This document shows positions 7,986 through 17,475 of a stretch of DNA of 64,000 bases, piece by piece. Numbering within the stretch: the stretch's first letter is position 1; every line of letters starts with the position of its first letter. The notes under the pieces were generated by a model. That model ran no database searches and had not been told where the DNA came from. It worked only from the letters and a program-made list of their open reading frames with translations. The stretch is from Lysinibacillus fusiformis (GTDB lineage: Bacteria > Bacillota > Bacilli > Bacillales_A > Planococcaceae), in the NCBI RefSeq assembly GCF_016925635.1, contig NZ_CP070490.1, positions 2,238,001 to 2,302,000 of the forward strand, read 5' to 3'. The position numbers and the translations under genes were made by a program.

Positions 7986-9065
7986 ATGCCAAAAGTAATC
8001 GGCGGTGTTCTTTTAATTAGTATTTATAGTGCGTTGACTTTCTATTTAGGGTGGGGAGTAAAGCAGTGGCTTGTGGCAATGGGATGGTTCCGTTTCCCGG
8101 TTCTATTTTGGTTGGTGCTGTACATTGTTGCTTTTAGTATTATAATCGGAAGATTACACGAGTCTTTACGAGTGTTTTCTGTAATCAGTAATTACTGGAT
8201 GTTTATCTTTGAGTATGGCTTATTGCTATGTTTAGCTGCTCAGTTCATTATTTGGTTAACACCTTTTAAAAATGTACAAATAATTGGTAGTGTAGCAGTT
8301 GCAGTCTTATTTTTGCTAAGTATCATTGGCTCTTATTTAGCCTATTCTCCAGTTGTTCGTCATTTAGAAATAACAGTTGATAAAAAAGACAGTGAGTTAA
8401 ACACACTAAGAGCTGTTGTGGCGTCTGATTTTCACTTAGGTGTTTTATCACATAAAAGACATTTACAACGTTTTGTAAGTTTAGCTAATGAAGCACAACC
8501 AGATATCGTGTTGTTAGCTGGGGATATCGTGGATGATGACCCGAAATGGTTTGTTCAAGAGGGCATGGCAGATGTCATGAAACAATTAGCATCTACATAT
8601 GGAACATATGGTATATTAGGTAACCATGAATATTATGGCAAAAAAATTACTGAATTTATCAAGGAAATGGAAAACGCCAATGTAAAAATGCTACTAGATG
8701 AAACAATTCTTATAGAAGATGCGTTTATATTAACAGGGCAAGAAGACAGGACGAATAAAGAAAGAAAACCACTTGAAGTATTAAAGCATTCTGCTAACTT
8801 ACCATGGCTTGTGATGAACCATACACCTGATGACTTGATCACACCTTCGAAAATGGGTGTTGATTTACATATGTCTGGTCATACACACAAGGGACAACTG
8901 TGGCCAAATCAATATATAACAGCTCGTGTATTTGAACTGGATTATGGTTATAAGTTGAAGGAACAGATGCATACACTTGTTTCATCAGGCTATGGCTTCT
9001 GGGGCCCGCCGATGCGAATTGGCAGTAGATCAGAGCTTTGGGTAGTAGATATAAAATTTCAGTAG
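7986..9065 (+). CDS. membrane-anchored metallophosphoesterase (YkoQ/YkuE-like)
   Basis: A 359-aa protein with about four N-terminal transmembrane helices (residues about 1-125) and a cytoplasm- or wall-facing calcineurin-like domain. Metal ligands follow the family order: 'ASDFHLG', 'LAGDIVDDD', 'GNHEYYG', 'VMNHTPD' and 'MSGHTHKGQLWP'. ATG 7986 is 8 nt from AGAGG; the upstream TTG at 7980 is too close to that site. Homologues hydrolyse phosphodiesters such as lipid or nucleotide substrates; the substrate here is unknown. UppP follows 104 bp downstream on the same strand, so a shared role in lipid phosphate metabolism is possible but not shown. Confidence 0.88.
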   Translation: MPKVIGGVLLISIYSALTFYLGWGVKQWLVAMGWFRFPVLFWLVLYIVAFSIIIGRLHESLRVFSVISNYWMFIFEYGLLLCLAAQFIIWLTPFKNVQIIGSVAVAVLFLLSIIGSYLAYSPVVRHLEITVDKKDSELNTLRAVVASDFHLGVLSHKRHLQRFVSLANEAQPDIVLLAGDIVDDDPKWFVQEGMADVMKQLASTYGTYGILGNHEYYGKKITEFIKEMENANVKMLLDETILIEDAFILTGQEDRTNKERKPLEVLKHSANLPWLVMNHTPDDLITPSKMGVDLHMSGHTHKGQLWPNQYITARVFELDYGYKLKEQMHTLVSSGYGFWGPPMRIGSRSELWVVDIKFQ

Positions 9066-9169
9066 TATGTGATAATCTGGAAATAGGCTTCTTAGGTGAA
9101 ATGGCAGTAGTATATGAAAACATAGTATTTTATAATAAGTGGGTATTTGATTAAAAAAGGTAAGGTGAC

Positions 9170-10006
9170 ATGGTGGAAATTATAGAGTTATTAAAAGCGT
9201 TGATATTAGGCTTTGTCGAAGGTATGACAGAATTTGCACCAGTATCTTCTACGGGTCATATGATTATCGTGGATGATATGTGGTTAAAGACAGAGGAGTT
9301 TTTGGGAAAATATCCTGCCAACACATTTAAAATTGTTGTACAACTTGGATCCATATTAGCGGTTATCGTAGTTATGTGGAAACGCATGCTAAGCTTAGTT
9401 GGTTTATATAATATTGAAGGTCAAGCTAAGTCCATAAATGGTCGCTTTAACTTATTGCATGTTATTGTTGGGATGCTACCGGCAGTTGTCTTAGGCTTTG
9501 CATTCAAGGATTTTATTGATGACCATCTTTTTAAAGTAGAACATGTTATTTATGCGCTAGTGGCAGGAGCAATTCTAATGATTGCGGCAGATAAATTGGC
9601 ACCGAGAAAACCAAAGGTAGATTCTTTAGATAAGATTTCCTATGGTTTAGCATTTAAGGTAGGGCTAGTACAATGTCTATCTCTATGGCCAGGATTTTCT
9701 CGTTCAGGTGCAACTATTTCTGGTGGGGTACTCTTTGGTATGAGTCACCGTGTTGCAGCTGATTTTACATTTATTATGGCTGTTCCGATTATGGCAGGAG
9801 CTAGCCTCGTATCCGTTTTGAAAAACTGGGATACTTTATCTATGGACTATTTTGGATTCTACGCTGTCGGATTTATTAGTTCATTCATCTTTGCATTACT
9901 GTCCATAAAGTTTTTCTTAGCACTTATTTCAAAGGTAAAATTAATGCCTTTTGCCATTTATCGTTTAGTTTTAGCCGCAGTTCTTTGCGTTATCATTTTC
10001 ATGTAA
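9170..10006 (+). CDS. uppP: undecaprenyl-diphosphatase UppP (BacA)
   Basis: Dephosphorylates undecaprenyl pyrophosphate to regenerate the carrier lipid for wall synthesis; overexpression gives bacitracin resistance in known homologues. The 278-aa polytopic protein carries both family signatures: 'GFVEGMTEFAPVSSTGH' (about residues 14-30; acidic and SSTGH motif) and 'WPGFSRSGATISGG' (about 173-186). Length matches the family. The start is ATG 9170 after GGTAAGGTG. A terminator follows directly. Confidence 0.95.
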   Translation: MVEIIELLKALILGFVEGMTEFAPVSSTGHMIIVDDMWLKTEEFLGKYPANTFKIVVQLGSILAVIVVMWKRMLSLVGLYNIEGQAKSINGRFNLLHVIVGMLPAVVLGFAFKDFIDDHLFKVEHVIYALVAGAILMIAADKLAPRKPKVDSLDKISYGLAFKVGLVQCLSLWPGFSRSGATISGGVLFGMSHRVAADFTFIMAVPIMAGASLVSVLKNWDTLSMDYFGFYAVGFISSFIFALLSIKFFLALISKVKLMPFAIYRLVLAAVLCVIIFM

Positions 10007-10011
10007 ACAAT

Positions 10012-10049
10012 AAGTCACGCTTCTTCTCGAAGAAGCAGTGGCTTTTTTT
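10012..10049 (+). terminator. terminator of uppP
   Basis: AAGTCAC and GCTTCTTC pair with GAAGAAGC and GTGGCTT, with one bulged A, then a run of seven T. The 250 bp from here to hemAT are AT-rich with no supported gene. Confidence 0.88.
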
Positions 10050-10299
10050 GCGTTAAAATTATTGAATCATTCATCCATTTTTTCATTAAAGTGAAGGTAA
10101 ATGAGTATAAAGAATCATATTTAAATATAGAATAATAGCAAATTATAATAATATTAGACATCATTTACCTATATATTGTTCATTTGGTTGATTTGAGATT
10201 ATAATTGATACATAAAGTATCTAATTATTTGTTGTTTTTTTATGGATTATAGGAGTATAGACTTAGTGAAGTATATGATTAAAATATGAGGTGGAGAAA

Positions 10300-11592
10300 A
10301 TGTTTCAACTTATCAATAGATCCAAGAAAAATACAATTGAAATAAGCAATGAAACAACTATCGGTATTTTTATTGAAGATTCAGACCGTCTACTACAATT
10401 AAATCTTGTAGGGTTAAGTGTGCATGATCTTCAACTGATTAATAGTTTAAAACCATATGTAGAAAGAAATGTAGTAGAAGTGGTAGGGGCATTTTATCAT
10501 GCAATAGAAAGTGTTCCTTCTTTACAGGAGGTTATTCAATCACATAGTTCCAGCGAGCGTTTACGTCAAACATTACGTCACCATATTATTGAAATGTTTG
10601 AAGGGCGAATAGATGAAGCCTTTTTAGAAAAGCGAAGACGTGTGGCAAAAATGCATGTGAAGATTAATTTATATCCGAAGTGGTATCTAGCAGCTTTTCA
10701 AATTCTAGAGAAATCACTCCGGAAAATAATTTATGAGCTTCGATTACCTAAAGGTGAGGAAGAGAAGTTTTGTGATGCTATCAGTAAAATATGTAATTTT
10801 GAACAACAAATTGTTTTAGAAGAATACGATAGCTATGCAAGTATATTAATTGAGGAACAACGCAATAATGTTAGGGACCATGTAAAGGAAGTCATAGGTG
10901 GAATTTCTACACAATTAGAGGTTCAATCACAAACTACGACTGAAACAGTAGCAGAACTTGTATATAGCGCACAGCGTGTCAACACTTCTTTGAAGGATAG
11001 TATGCATGAGGCTGAATCTATGCAAAAAGTGTCTAGTGAAGGTTATAGTAAAATAATATCTATTAATGAACAAACAGGGAAGATTCATCATAAAACCGTT
11101 GAAATGGCAAATATGGTGGAGCAATTAGATGCGTCTTCTTCGAAGATTAATGCCGTTGTAGAAATTGTCAAAAGTATTTCAGGGCAAACAAATTTACTTG
11201 CGTTGAACTCTGCAATTGAGGCCGCACGTGCTGGTGAACATGGTAAAGGCTTTGCAGTTGTTGCAAATGAAGTACGCAAGCTTGCGGATCAAACGAAAAG
11301 CTCTGTTGAACAAATTGCTGAGTTGATCATGATGTCGAATGGTATCACAACACAAGTAGTACAAGCCATTCAGGACATACAGGAGCTTGTGAATAGTAGT
11401 ATTGAACGGAATGCAGAATCTTTAAAGGCATTTGATGCGATTTCTGGATCTGTAGAGGATTCAATCTCGAATTTTCAAGAAGTCGGCAATCAAGTATCTG
11501 AATTAGCGACTATTATTGAGTCAATTGGTGAATCATCTGAAGAATTAGAGAGGGTGGCTAATCGCTTAAATACAACAATCAGAGAGTTTTAA
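10300..11592 (+). CDS. hemAT: HemAT globin-coupled aerotaxis transducer
   Basis: A soluble oxygen-sensing chemoreceptor of 430 aa. Residues about 30-180 form the sensor globin, with the proximal haem ligand H119 in '[13 protein letters not shown]', matching H123 of B. subtilis HemAT. The C-terminal half is the methyl-accepting signalling coiled coil, with the highly conserved hairpin '[20 protein letters not shown]' near residues 300-320. There is no transmembrane segment. ATG 10300 has GAGGTGG 5-6 nt upstream; the in-frame GTG at 10291 lies inside that site. No che or flagellar genes are near. It is followed at once by a terminator and repeat copy 1. Confidence 0.94.
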   Translation: MFQLINRSKKNTIEISNETTIGIFIEDSDRLLQLNLVGLSVHDLQLINSLKPYVERNVVEVVGAFYHAIESVPSLQEVIQSHSSSERLRQTLRHHIIEMFEGRIDEAFLEKRRRVAKMHVKINLYPKWYLAAFQILEKSLRKIIYELRLPKGEEEKFCDAISKICNFEQQIVLEEYDSYASILIEEQRNNVRDHVKEVIGGISTQLEVQSQTTTETVAELVYSAQRVNTSLKDSMHEAESMQKVSSEGYSKIISINEQTGKIHHKTVEMANMVEQLDASSSKINAVVEIVKSISGQTNLLALNSAIEAARAGEHGKGFAVVANEVRKLADQTKSSVEQIAELIMMSNGITTQVVQAIQDIQELVNSSIERNAESLKAFDAISGSVEDSISNFQEVGNQVSELATIIESIGESSEELERVANRLNTTIREF

Positions 11593-11600
11593 AAGAAACA

Positions 11601-11629
11601 AAGCTATGCATAAAATCTATGCATAGTTT
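11601..11629 (+). terminator. hemAT terminator, left duplicate flanking repeat copy 1
   Basis: CTATGCATA pairs perfectly with TATGCATAG and is followed by TTT. The same 29 bp recurs at 12183-12211 with one mismatch, in the loop. This copy abuts the first base of the repeat element. Confidence 0.85.
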
Positions 11630-12182
11630 CATGTTGTTGAAAAAAGAAGATGTTAACGGCAGAAAAAGCAACTTTGCAAGGTGAGAGGTTGATTTCCGTT
11701 CCGCCAGCGTCCTTTCCAGGGGGCGTCCGATGAGCCGCTTCACTCACTAACGTTCGCTCCAGGGTCTCCTCTGTGACGCTAAATCCCCTAGGAGTGACGC
11801 TGGCTCCACTCCAATCAACCATTCTGAAAATGTCTTTCATACTAGTAGTAGTGAACAAAATAGCCCACTATTTGTCTTATTAGAGAGAGGAGAGGCACTT
11901 ATTTTTAATGTGAAGAAGTGATGCGTGACAACACCCCTCCATAAAGAGTAGTGAACACCTTTACTTTATTTGAAAACCTTTGCTAAAAAGGTAACACTTT
12001 TGTATGTTGAAGTGGAAGGCTACTTGACTCCCGTGGGATAGCGAGACAGGCGAAGCCCTGCACGGAGCGGTAGCGGAGGAAGCGATTCGGCGCTCGCCCA
12101 CAGGAAAGCAAGTAGCCTGCAACGGAAACCATTTTCACCTTTCACAAAAATTCTATTGATGGTTTTGTTTTTCAACAATATG
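11630..12182 (+). mobile_element. terminator-flanked composite repeat, copy 1
   Basis: A 553-bp non-coding element. It starts CATGTTGTTGAAAAA and ends TTTTTCAACAATATG, which are 15-bp inverted ends with one mismatch. Hairpin A is at about 11687-11820: outer GGTTGATT/AATCAACC and inner GCCAGCGTC/GACGCTGGC. An AT-rich linker follows, then hairpin B at about 12006-12140, whose arms share AGGCTAC..GCAAGTAGCCT. Short open frames in the GC-rich hairpins lack ribosome sites and are not conserved as starts. Two near-identical terminators lie directly at its ends. Confidence 0.85.
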
Positions 12183-12213
12183 AAGCTATGCATACAATCT
12201 ATGCATAGTTTTT
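12183..12213 (+). terminator. right duplicate of the hemAT terminator
   Basis: The same CTATGCATA/TATGCATAG stem as 11601-11629, followed by a longer T-tract. It starts at the base after repeat copy 1. The next 178 bp to the dehydrogenase gene hold its promoter region only. Confidence 0.85.
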
Positions 12214-12391
12214 TAGTACTGTGAATTAGGATAAAAGGTCTTATTTTATGGATAAATCAACTAATAGGCTGATGAATTAGCTAATAACAATCTCTTATAG
12301 ATAGATGAAGACTACAAAACCCTAGAAAATGCTTGTTTTAAGTGTTACGCTATAGGCGAATTAGGGAATTGATTAGAGGGGTGTTTGGAGC

Positions 12392-13354
12392 ATGAAAAAG
12401 AAATTATTTATAACACGTAAGTTTCCTACACATATTGTTGAACTATTACAGGAGTTTTACGAAATCTCACAATGGGATGAGGAAGAGATAGTGATCCCAC
12501 GTGAAAAATTGCTAGCAGCTGTCGCTGACTGTGAGGTGCTGTGGGTAACGATTGCAGATCAAGTAGATGAAGAATTACTTTCACATGCACCCAACTTAAA
12601 ATTAGTGACGAACTTAGCAGTTGGATATAATAATATCGATGTGAAGGCTTTAAAGAAACGAGGCATTATGGCGACGAATACGCCTGGGGTATTAACTAAT
12701 ACGACTGCGGATTTAGTATTTGGCTTACTGCTTGCAACTGCCCGTAGAATTCCAGAAAGCGAAAGATATTTACGTGAGGGCAAATGGAAAAGCTGGTATC
12801 CAATGCAACTGGTTGGCAAGGATGTATCAGGAGCCACAATCGGCATTATTGGCATGGGAAGAATTGGCCAAGCCGTTGCTAGAAGAGCAAAAGGTTTTGA
12901 TATGAAAATCTTGTATAATAATCGCAGACGTCGTCATGAAGCGGAAGAAATGTATGGCTTCCAGTATGTTTCGCTGGAGGATATTTTAAAGCAATCTGAT
13001 TTTGTTGTGATTATGACGCCTTATAATAGTGATACGGAAGGACTCATTGGAGCACAGGAGCTTGCTTTGATGAAGGAGGATGCGGTATTAATTAATGCCT
13101 CACGTGGTGGGATTATTGATGAGGATGCCCTGTATGACGTCCTGAAAAATGGGAAGCTTTGGGCTGCAGGATTAGATGTATTTGAACAAGAGCCGATTGC
13201 GATGAACCATCCTTTATTAACACTTTCGAATGTAGTAGCTCTGCCACATATCGGTAGTGCATCATTAGAAACGAGAACGGCCATGCTGATGTTAAATGTA
13301 AAAGCATTGACAGCATATGGACAAGGTAAGGCAATATCCAATCGAATTGATTAA
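12392..13354 (+). CDS. D-2-hydroxyacid dehydrogenase (glyoxylate/hydroxypyruvate reductase type)
   Basis: A 320-aa NAD(P)-dependent enzyme reducing 2-keto acids such as glyoxylate or hydroxypyruvate. Motifs in order: 'NLAVGYNNIDV', the dinucleotide loop 'GIIGMGRIGQAVARRA' (about residues 150-165), catalytic Arg in 'LINASRGGIIDE', Glu in 'DVFEQEP' and His in 'LPHIGSASLETR'. Residues after the GxGxxG loop ('YNNRRRR') are basic, which favours NADPH (inference). Closest remembered B. subtilis type is YvcT. It has a GGGGTG/GGAG site, stands alone and ends in a bidirectional terminator. Confidence 0.88.
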   Translation: MKKKLFITRKFPTHIVELLQEFYEISQWDEEEIVIPREKLLAAVADCEVLWVTIADQVDEELLSHAPNLKLVTNLAVGYNNIDVKALKKRGIMATNTPGVLTNTTADLVFGLLLATARRIPESERYLREGKWKSWYPMQLVGKDVSGATIGIIGMGRIGQAVARRAKGFDMKILYNNRRRRHEAEEMYGFQYVSLEDILKQSDFVVIMTPYNSDTEGLIGAQELALMKEDAVLINASRGGIIDEDALYDVLKNGKLWAAGLDVFEQEPIAMNHPLLTLSNVVALPHIGSASLETRTAMLMLNVKALTAYGQGKAISNRID

Positions 13355-13359
13355 AAGAA

Positions 13360-13396
13360 GGAGCATATCGGCGAAAGATATGCTCCATTTTTTTTA
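13360..13396. terminator. terminator between dehydrogenase and AIM24 gene
   Basis: GGAGCATATC pairs with GATATGCTCC, then ATTTTTTT. It overlaps the stop of the convergent AIM24-type gene. Confidence 0.88.
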
Positions 13397-14194
13397 TCTA
13401 TTGAATAAATCGAATAAGCCGCCGATACCGCCTTCACCTTTAGACTGACCGCCTCCGCCTTGCGAAATAGGTGCTGCTGCAAAGACACGGCTGGCTAAAC
13501 GGCTAAATGGTAATGATTGTACCCACACTGTGCCAGGACCACGTAATGTAGCAAAGAAGATTCCTTCGCCACCAAACAGTGCAGTTTTTACGCCTCCAAC
13601 CATTTCAATATCGTAATCCACATTGGATGTCATTGCTACAAGACATCCTGTATCTACACGCAAAACTTCACCTGGTTGTAATGTTTTTTCGTGAATGGCT
13701 CCACCTGCATGTACAAAGGCCATGCCGTCACCTTCAAGCTTTTGCATAATGAAACCTTCACCACCGAAGAAGCCTACACCGATTTTTTTCTGAAATTCAA
13801 CGCCAACAGACACACCTTTAGCTGCTGCTAAGAATGCATCTTTCTGACAAATAATTTTACCGTTTAATTGGCTTAAATCCATTGGAATAATCTTACCTGG
13901 GTATGGTGAAGCGAAATAAACATGTTTTTTACCTGAGCCAACATTTGTGAATGTTGTCATGAATAAGCTTTCACCTGTTATTAGTCGTTTTCCAGCACCT
14001 AATAATTTTCCCATTAGACCACTTTGTGAGCCACCTCGTGAGCCGTCACCAAAAATAGTTTCCATATGGATCGAATCATCCATCATCATTAACGCTCCTG
14101 CTTCTGCAACAACTGTTTCCTGAGGGTCAAGCTCAACTTGCACATATTGCATGTCGTCACCAAATAACTTGTAGTCAATTTCATGATTATTCAT
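13394..14194 (-). CDS. AIM24/TIGR00266-family protein
   Basis: A 266-aa protein of the DUF124/AIM24 family, predicted to form a double beta-helix-like fold of unknown biochemical role. Family hallmarks are 'VAEAGALMMMDDSI' (about residues 29-42), 'VYFASPYPGKIIPMDL', 'GFFGGEGFIMQKLEG' and 'ALFGGEGIFFATLRGPG'. The C-terminal tail is rich in Gly and Ser. A clear GGAGG site precedes ATG 14194. It is monocistronic and convergent with the dehydrogenase gene. Confidence 0.88.
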   Translation of the reverse strand: MNNHEIDYKLFGDDMQYVQVELDPQETVVAEAGALMMMDDSIHMETIFGDGSRGGSQSGLMGKLLGAGKRLITGESLFMTTFTNVGSGKKHVYFASPYPGKIIPMDLSQLNGKIICQKDAFLAAAKGVSVGVEFQKKIGVGFFGGEGFIMQKLEGDGMAFVHAGGAIHEKTLQPGEVLRVDTGCLVAMTSNVDYDIEMVGGVKTALFGGEGIFFATLRGPGTVWVQSLPFSRLASRVFAAAPISQGGGGQSKGEGGIGGLFDLFNR

Positions 14195-14601
14195 AAAGGG
14201 ATTCCTCCAAAAATAAATTTAATGATACTGTATACGATTATAAGCTACATTGGTTTCAATAGAAAATTAAATATTTTAGAAAAAAAGGGAATTAGTTAGA
14301 AAATGTCGAATATAAAAAACTAGAATGTGTATTATTTATTTTCATTTAACGAAGGGTATTGTGAATATACATAACCTTAAGAGGCTTCTAAATTTAGAGG
14401 TCATCCTCTATATTGAGGTAATGAAGTTAAGTGGAAATAAAGCCTCTGGCAGTTGTCACCGATTATTATTGAAATGCTAGTATTACATGGTGTGATGTAT
14501 ATTGAAAATTCGGAATTTTGACATATTTTATCTTCGTTCAGTAAAAGATTCCTACCTTCAAAATGAATAAGATATTCTATTCTTTTGGTGGAGGATCAAA
14601 T
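14195..14601 (+). promoter_or_regulatory. 407-bp region upstream of the lysine catabolic operon
   Basis: No complete gene is supported. At about 14432-14464 the DNA reads like the start of the small ORF at 14610-14642 (26 of 33 bases alike by eye). Both encode (V/M)EIKP(L/M) followed by VTD in the same relative frame, but here a TGA follows after about 13 codons. A short AAAATTCGGAATTTT palindrome lies at about 14504-14518, and TTGACA begins at 14518. It may hold the operon promoter and a decayed duplicate of the small ORF. Confidence 0.4.
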
Positions 14602-14799
14602 ATGGATTGTATGGAGATAAAGCCAATGGTAGATGTCACGGATAGTGAAACGTGCAAGCACATTACACTGCTCGGACGCAATTATTCCAAGGCGAAATGG
14701 ATTCTGGTTAAATTCATAGACTTATACCTATGGAATACGACTGGTACAACAGCTGAGGCATCAAAGAGTATTTCAGGGGGTGTATGTAGTGGAGATTAA
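14602..14799 (+). CDS. small ORF leading the lysine operon, unrecognised
   Basis: A 65-aa frame from ATG 14602, preceded by a good GTGGAGGATC site with 4-5 nt spacing. It overlaps the start of the aldehyde dehydrogenase gene by 11 nt, an arrangement that would couple their translation. It contains three cysteines (two near the N-terminus), a hydrophobic patch 'WILVKFIDLYLW' (about 31-42) and a Gly/Ser-rich end. I do not recognise a family. Supporting a coding role, a partial upstream copy keeps the same encoded MEIKP/VTD words. It could instead be a leader peptide or a chance frame. Confidence 0.4.
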   Translation: MDCMEIKPMVDVTDSETCKHITLLGRNYSKAKWILVKFIDLYLWNTTGTTAEASKSISGGVCSGD

Positions 14800-16267
14800 A
14801 AACTATATCGGTGGTAAATGGATCACACATTCACATTTACAAAGTATAGCAGTGACGAACCCTGCAAACGGTGAGCAGCTTGCTACCATACCGCGCTCTA
14901 CTTCAAATGAGGTAGGCGAGGCTGTAGCTGCTGCCAAACAAGCACAAAAAAGCTGGGCACTTATACCAGCTCCAAAACGTGCAGATTATTTATATGCCAT
15001 CGGTCAAAAAATGAAAGAGAAAAAAGAACATTTGGCGACCGTTTTAACAAAAGAGATGGGCAAGGTCATTGAAGAAGCTAGAGGAGAAGTACAAGAAGGA
15101 ATCGATATGGCATACTATATGGCTGGTGAAGGACGCAGATTGTTTGGTGAAACAACACCATCTGAGCTTGCCAATAAATTTGCTATGAGTGTAAGGGCAC
15201 CTATAGGCGTTGTAGCGCTCATTACACCTTGGAATTTCCCTGTTGCTATTGCCACTTGGAAGTCATTTCCTGCTATTGTTGCAGGGAATACATTCATTTG
15301 GAAACCGTCTAATGAGACACCGATGATGGCCTATGAAATGGGTAAAATTTTTGAGGAAGTAGGCTTACCAGATGGTGTAGCCAATATCGTATTTGGTACA
15401 GGACCTACAGTAGGGACAGCATTAATTGAACATCCTGACGTCAAGGTTATTTCGTTTACAGGATCTACGACAACGGGCAGTAAAGTAGCTGAGCTTGGCG
15501 GGAAGCATTTGAAAAAGGTTTCATTAGAGATGGGTGGAAAAAATGCTGTTATTGTCATGAATGATGCTGATTTACAGCTAGCTACAGAAGGGATTTTATG
15601 GAGCGCATTTGGTACTGCTGGGCAAAGGTGTACAGCATGTAGCCGAGTCATTGTGCATAAAGATGTAAGAGAACAATTAGAAAAACGTCTCTTAGATGAA
15701 ATGCAAAAACTCACAATTGGGGATGGTCTAGACGAGGAAGTTAAAATTGGGCCAGTGATTAATAAAGCAGCATTGGAAAAAATTAATCACTATGTGCAAA
15801 TAGGTAAACAGGAAGGTGCCACATTATTAGCAGGCGGCAGGATATTAAATGAACCACCTTATGATAAAGGGTTCTATTATGAGCCAACATTGTTTACGAA
15901 TGTGAAGCCTGACATGATTATTGCCCAAGAGGAAATCTTTGGTCCAGTCGTTTCTCTAATTGAAGTAGCAAGTTTGGAAGAAGCAATTGAAGTAAATAAT
16001 GGTGTGAAATTTGGCTTGTCTAGCTCAATATTCTCACAAGATGTCAATACAATTTTCCGCGCACAGCGTGATTTAGACACAGGTATTGTTTATGTAAATG
16101 CCGGCACAACAGGTGCTGAAATCCATTTGCCATTTGGAGGTACAAAAGGGACTGGAAATGGACACCGCGATTCAGGTGTAGCTGCCCTGGATGTATATAC
16201 AGAGTGGAAAAGTATTTATGTAGACTACAGCGGTAAATTACAAAGAGCACAAATCGATACAGAGTAA
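14789..16267 (+). CDS. ALDH7-like aldehyde dehydrogenase (aminoadipate semialdehyde type)
   Basis: Likely oxidises allysine/piperideine-6-carboxylate to 2-aminoadipate, because the next gene makes that substrate from lysine. The 492-aa protein has 'ITPWNFPVAIATWK', 'FTGSTTTGSKV', general base E247 in 'SLEMGGKN' and nucleophile C281 in 'TAGQRCTACSR'. The stretch 'VNAGTTGAEIHLPFGGTKGT' is typical of antiquitin-like ALDH7 enzymes rather than succinate-semialdehyde dehydrogenase. GTG 14789 is chosen, with AGGGGGTG 7-8 nt upstream; GTG 14780 overlaps it. It is first of three tightly packed genes (26-nt and 9-nt gaps). Confidence 0.88.
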   Translation: MEIKNYIGGKWITHSHLQSIAVTNPANGEQLATIPRSTSNEVGEAVAAAKQAQKSWALIPAPKRADYLYAIGQKMKEKKEHLATVLTKEMGKVIEEARGEVQEGIDMAYYMAGEGRRLFGETTPSELANKFAMSVRAPIGVVALITPWNFPVAIATWKSFPAIVAGNTFIWKPSNETPMMAYEMGKIFEEVGLPDGVANIVFGTGPTVGTALIEHPDVKVISFTGSTTTGSKVAELGGKHLKKVSLEMGGKNAVIVMNDADLQLATEGILWSAFGTAGQRCTACSRVIVHKDVREQLEKRLLDEMQKLTIGDGLDEEVKIGPVINKAALEKINHYVQIGKQEGATLLAGGRILNEPPYDKGFYYEPTLFTNVKPDMIIAQEEIFGPVVSLIEVASLEEAIEVNNGVKFGLSSSIFSQDVNTIFRAQRDLDTGIVYVNAGTTGAEIHLPFGGTKGTGNGHRDSGVAALDVYTEWKSIYVDYSGKLQRAQIDTE

Positions 16268-16293
16268 CAGATCAACGAAAGGGGATGTTCTTG

Positions 16294-17466
16294 ATGAAAG
16301 TTGTTGTATTAGGTGCAGGTTTAATGGGGAAAGAGGTAGCTCGTGATTTAATAAAAAACGATAAAGTTGGGCGTGTGTTTTTAGGAGATATCGATGTAAA
16401 AGTAGCACAAGAGTTTGTCGACTCGCTGGGCTCAAATAAGGTTGAGGTTGTAGAGCTTCATGCAGAACGAGACGACTCGTTAATGGATGTTATTTCAAAA
16501 GGTGATGTTGTCGTTAATGCGCTATTTTATTCGTTCAATGAGCGAGTAGCGAGAGCAGCGATTGAGGCAGGCGTACATTCCGTAGATTTAGGAGGCCATA
16601 TCGGTGGTGTTACAGAGAAGATACTAGATCTTCATGAGGAGGCAAAAGTAAAGGGCGTTACAATTATCCCTGACTTAGGCGTTGCTCCTGGTATGGTCAA
16701 TATTCTAGCGGGCTATGGTGCCTCAAAATTAGACGAAGTAGAATCTATTAAACTATTTGTTGGTGGTATTCCAACTGAGCCAAAGCCTCCACTTCATTAT
16801 ACACGTGTATTTTCTCTAGATGGCGTATTCGATCATTATACTGAGCCTTCAAAAACGATTCAGAAGGGCAAGCTTGAAGAAGTTCCATCCCTATCAGGCG
16901 TTGAACCTATTTATTTTGATGATTTCGGTGTGCTTGAGGCATTTTATACATCTGGTGGAATCTCCACATTGTATAAGACATTCCCGAATGTCCGCACATT
17001 AGAATATAAAACAATCCGCTATAAAGGCCATGCAGAGAAATTTAAACTTTTAGCAGACTTAGGCTTCCTTGATTCTGCAAATAAGGTCGAAGTGGATAAC
17101 CAAGAAGTTCCTGTTCGTGCAGTCGTACGAGAGGCACTCAAAAAGAAACTTGAATTGGGTACAAAACCTGATGCTGTATTGTTACGTGTGATTGTAGCTG
17201 GTGAAAAAGCCCAGCAGCAGGTGACATATGAATATGAAATGGTTGTACGTAAGGATATGACAATTAATGAAACAGCTATGGCACGTGCTACCGCAAATAC
17301 GATTTCAGTTGTAGCTCAGATGATTGGTGCGGGTGCTATTACAGAGCCTGGTGTATTCCCGCCTGAAGCAATCGTGCCAGGTGATACGTATATTGAAGAG
17401 ATGGCTAAACGTGGCGTGGTGATTAAAGAGACATCACATAAGTCTACTATGATTGTGAAATGGTAG
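16294..17466 (+). CDS. lysDH: L-lysine 6-dehydrogenase (saccharopine dehydrogenase fold)
   Basis: Deaminates the epsilon amino group of L-lysine with NAD(P)+, giving allysine that cyclises to piperideine-6-carboxylate. The 390-aa sequence follows the Geobacillus LysDH pattern as I recall it: N-terminal 'VVVLGAGLMGKEVARDL' (residues about 3-19), 'DVVVNALFYSFNE', 'GVHSVDLGGHIG', 'TIIPDLGVAPGMVNIL' and 'PGDTYIEEMAKRGV' at the end. Saccharopine dehydrogenase is the alternative, but length and these blocks favour LysDH. ATG 16294 has AAAGGGGA 8 nt upstream; ATG 16285 lies within that site. It is the middle gene of the lysine operon. Confidence 0.87.
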   Translation: MKVVVLGAGLMGKEVARDLIKNDKVGRVFLGDIDVKVAQEFVDSLGSNKVEVVELHAERDDSLMDVISKGDVVVNALFYSFNERVARAAIEAGVHSVDLGGHIGGVTEKILDLHEEAKVKGVTIIPDLGVAPGMVNILAGYGASKLDEVESIKLFVGGIPTEPKPPLHYTRVFSLDGVFDHYTEPSKTIQKGKLEEVPSLSGVEPIYFDDFGVLEAFYTSGGISTLYKTFPNVRTLEYKTIRYKGHAEKFKLLADLGFLDSANKVEVDNQEVPVRAVVREALKKKLELGTKPDAVLLRVIVAGEKAQQQVTYEYEMVVRKDMTINETAMARATANTISVVAQMIGAGAITEPGVFPPEAIVPGDTYIEEMAKRGVVIKETSHKSTMIVKW

Positions 17467-17475
17467 GTGCTGACC

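Noticed and set aside
11604..11858. Open frames of 60-109 codons inside the composite repeats (also near 18784, 21578, 21953, 32010, 47086, 47380, 58534, 58956, 60636, 60947)
   Set aside because: They recur because the GC-rich hairpins have few stops. Frames run in both directions, none has a ribosome site at a conserved start, and they break at different points in each copy.
12183..12213. Duplicated terminators as normal tandem terminators of one gene
   Set aside because: The two copies are separated by the whole element and abut its ends precisely in four independent loci, with different hairpins each time.
14563..14601. Longer start (ATG 14563) for the small ORF before the lysine operon
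   Set aside because: No Shine-Dalgarno; ATG 14602 has GTGGAGGATC at the right distance.
14432..14660. Sigma-54 promoter (TGGCAGTTGTCAC, TGGTAGATGTCAC) before the lysine operon
   Set aside because: The -12 GC element does not fit at the required spacing, and the similarity of the two sites is better explained as a duplicated coding piece.
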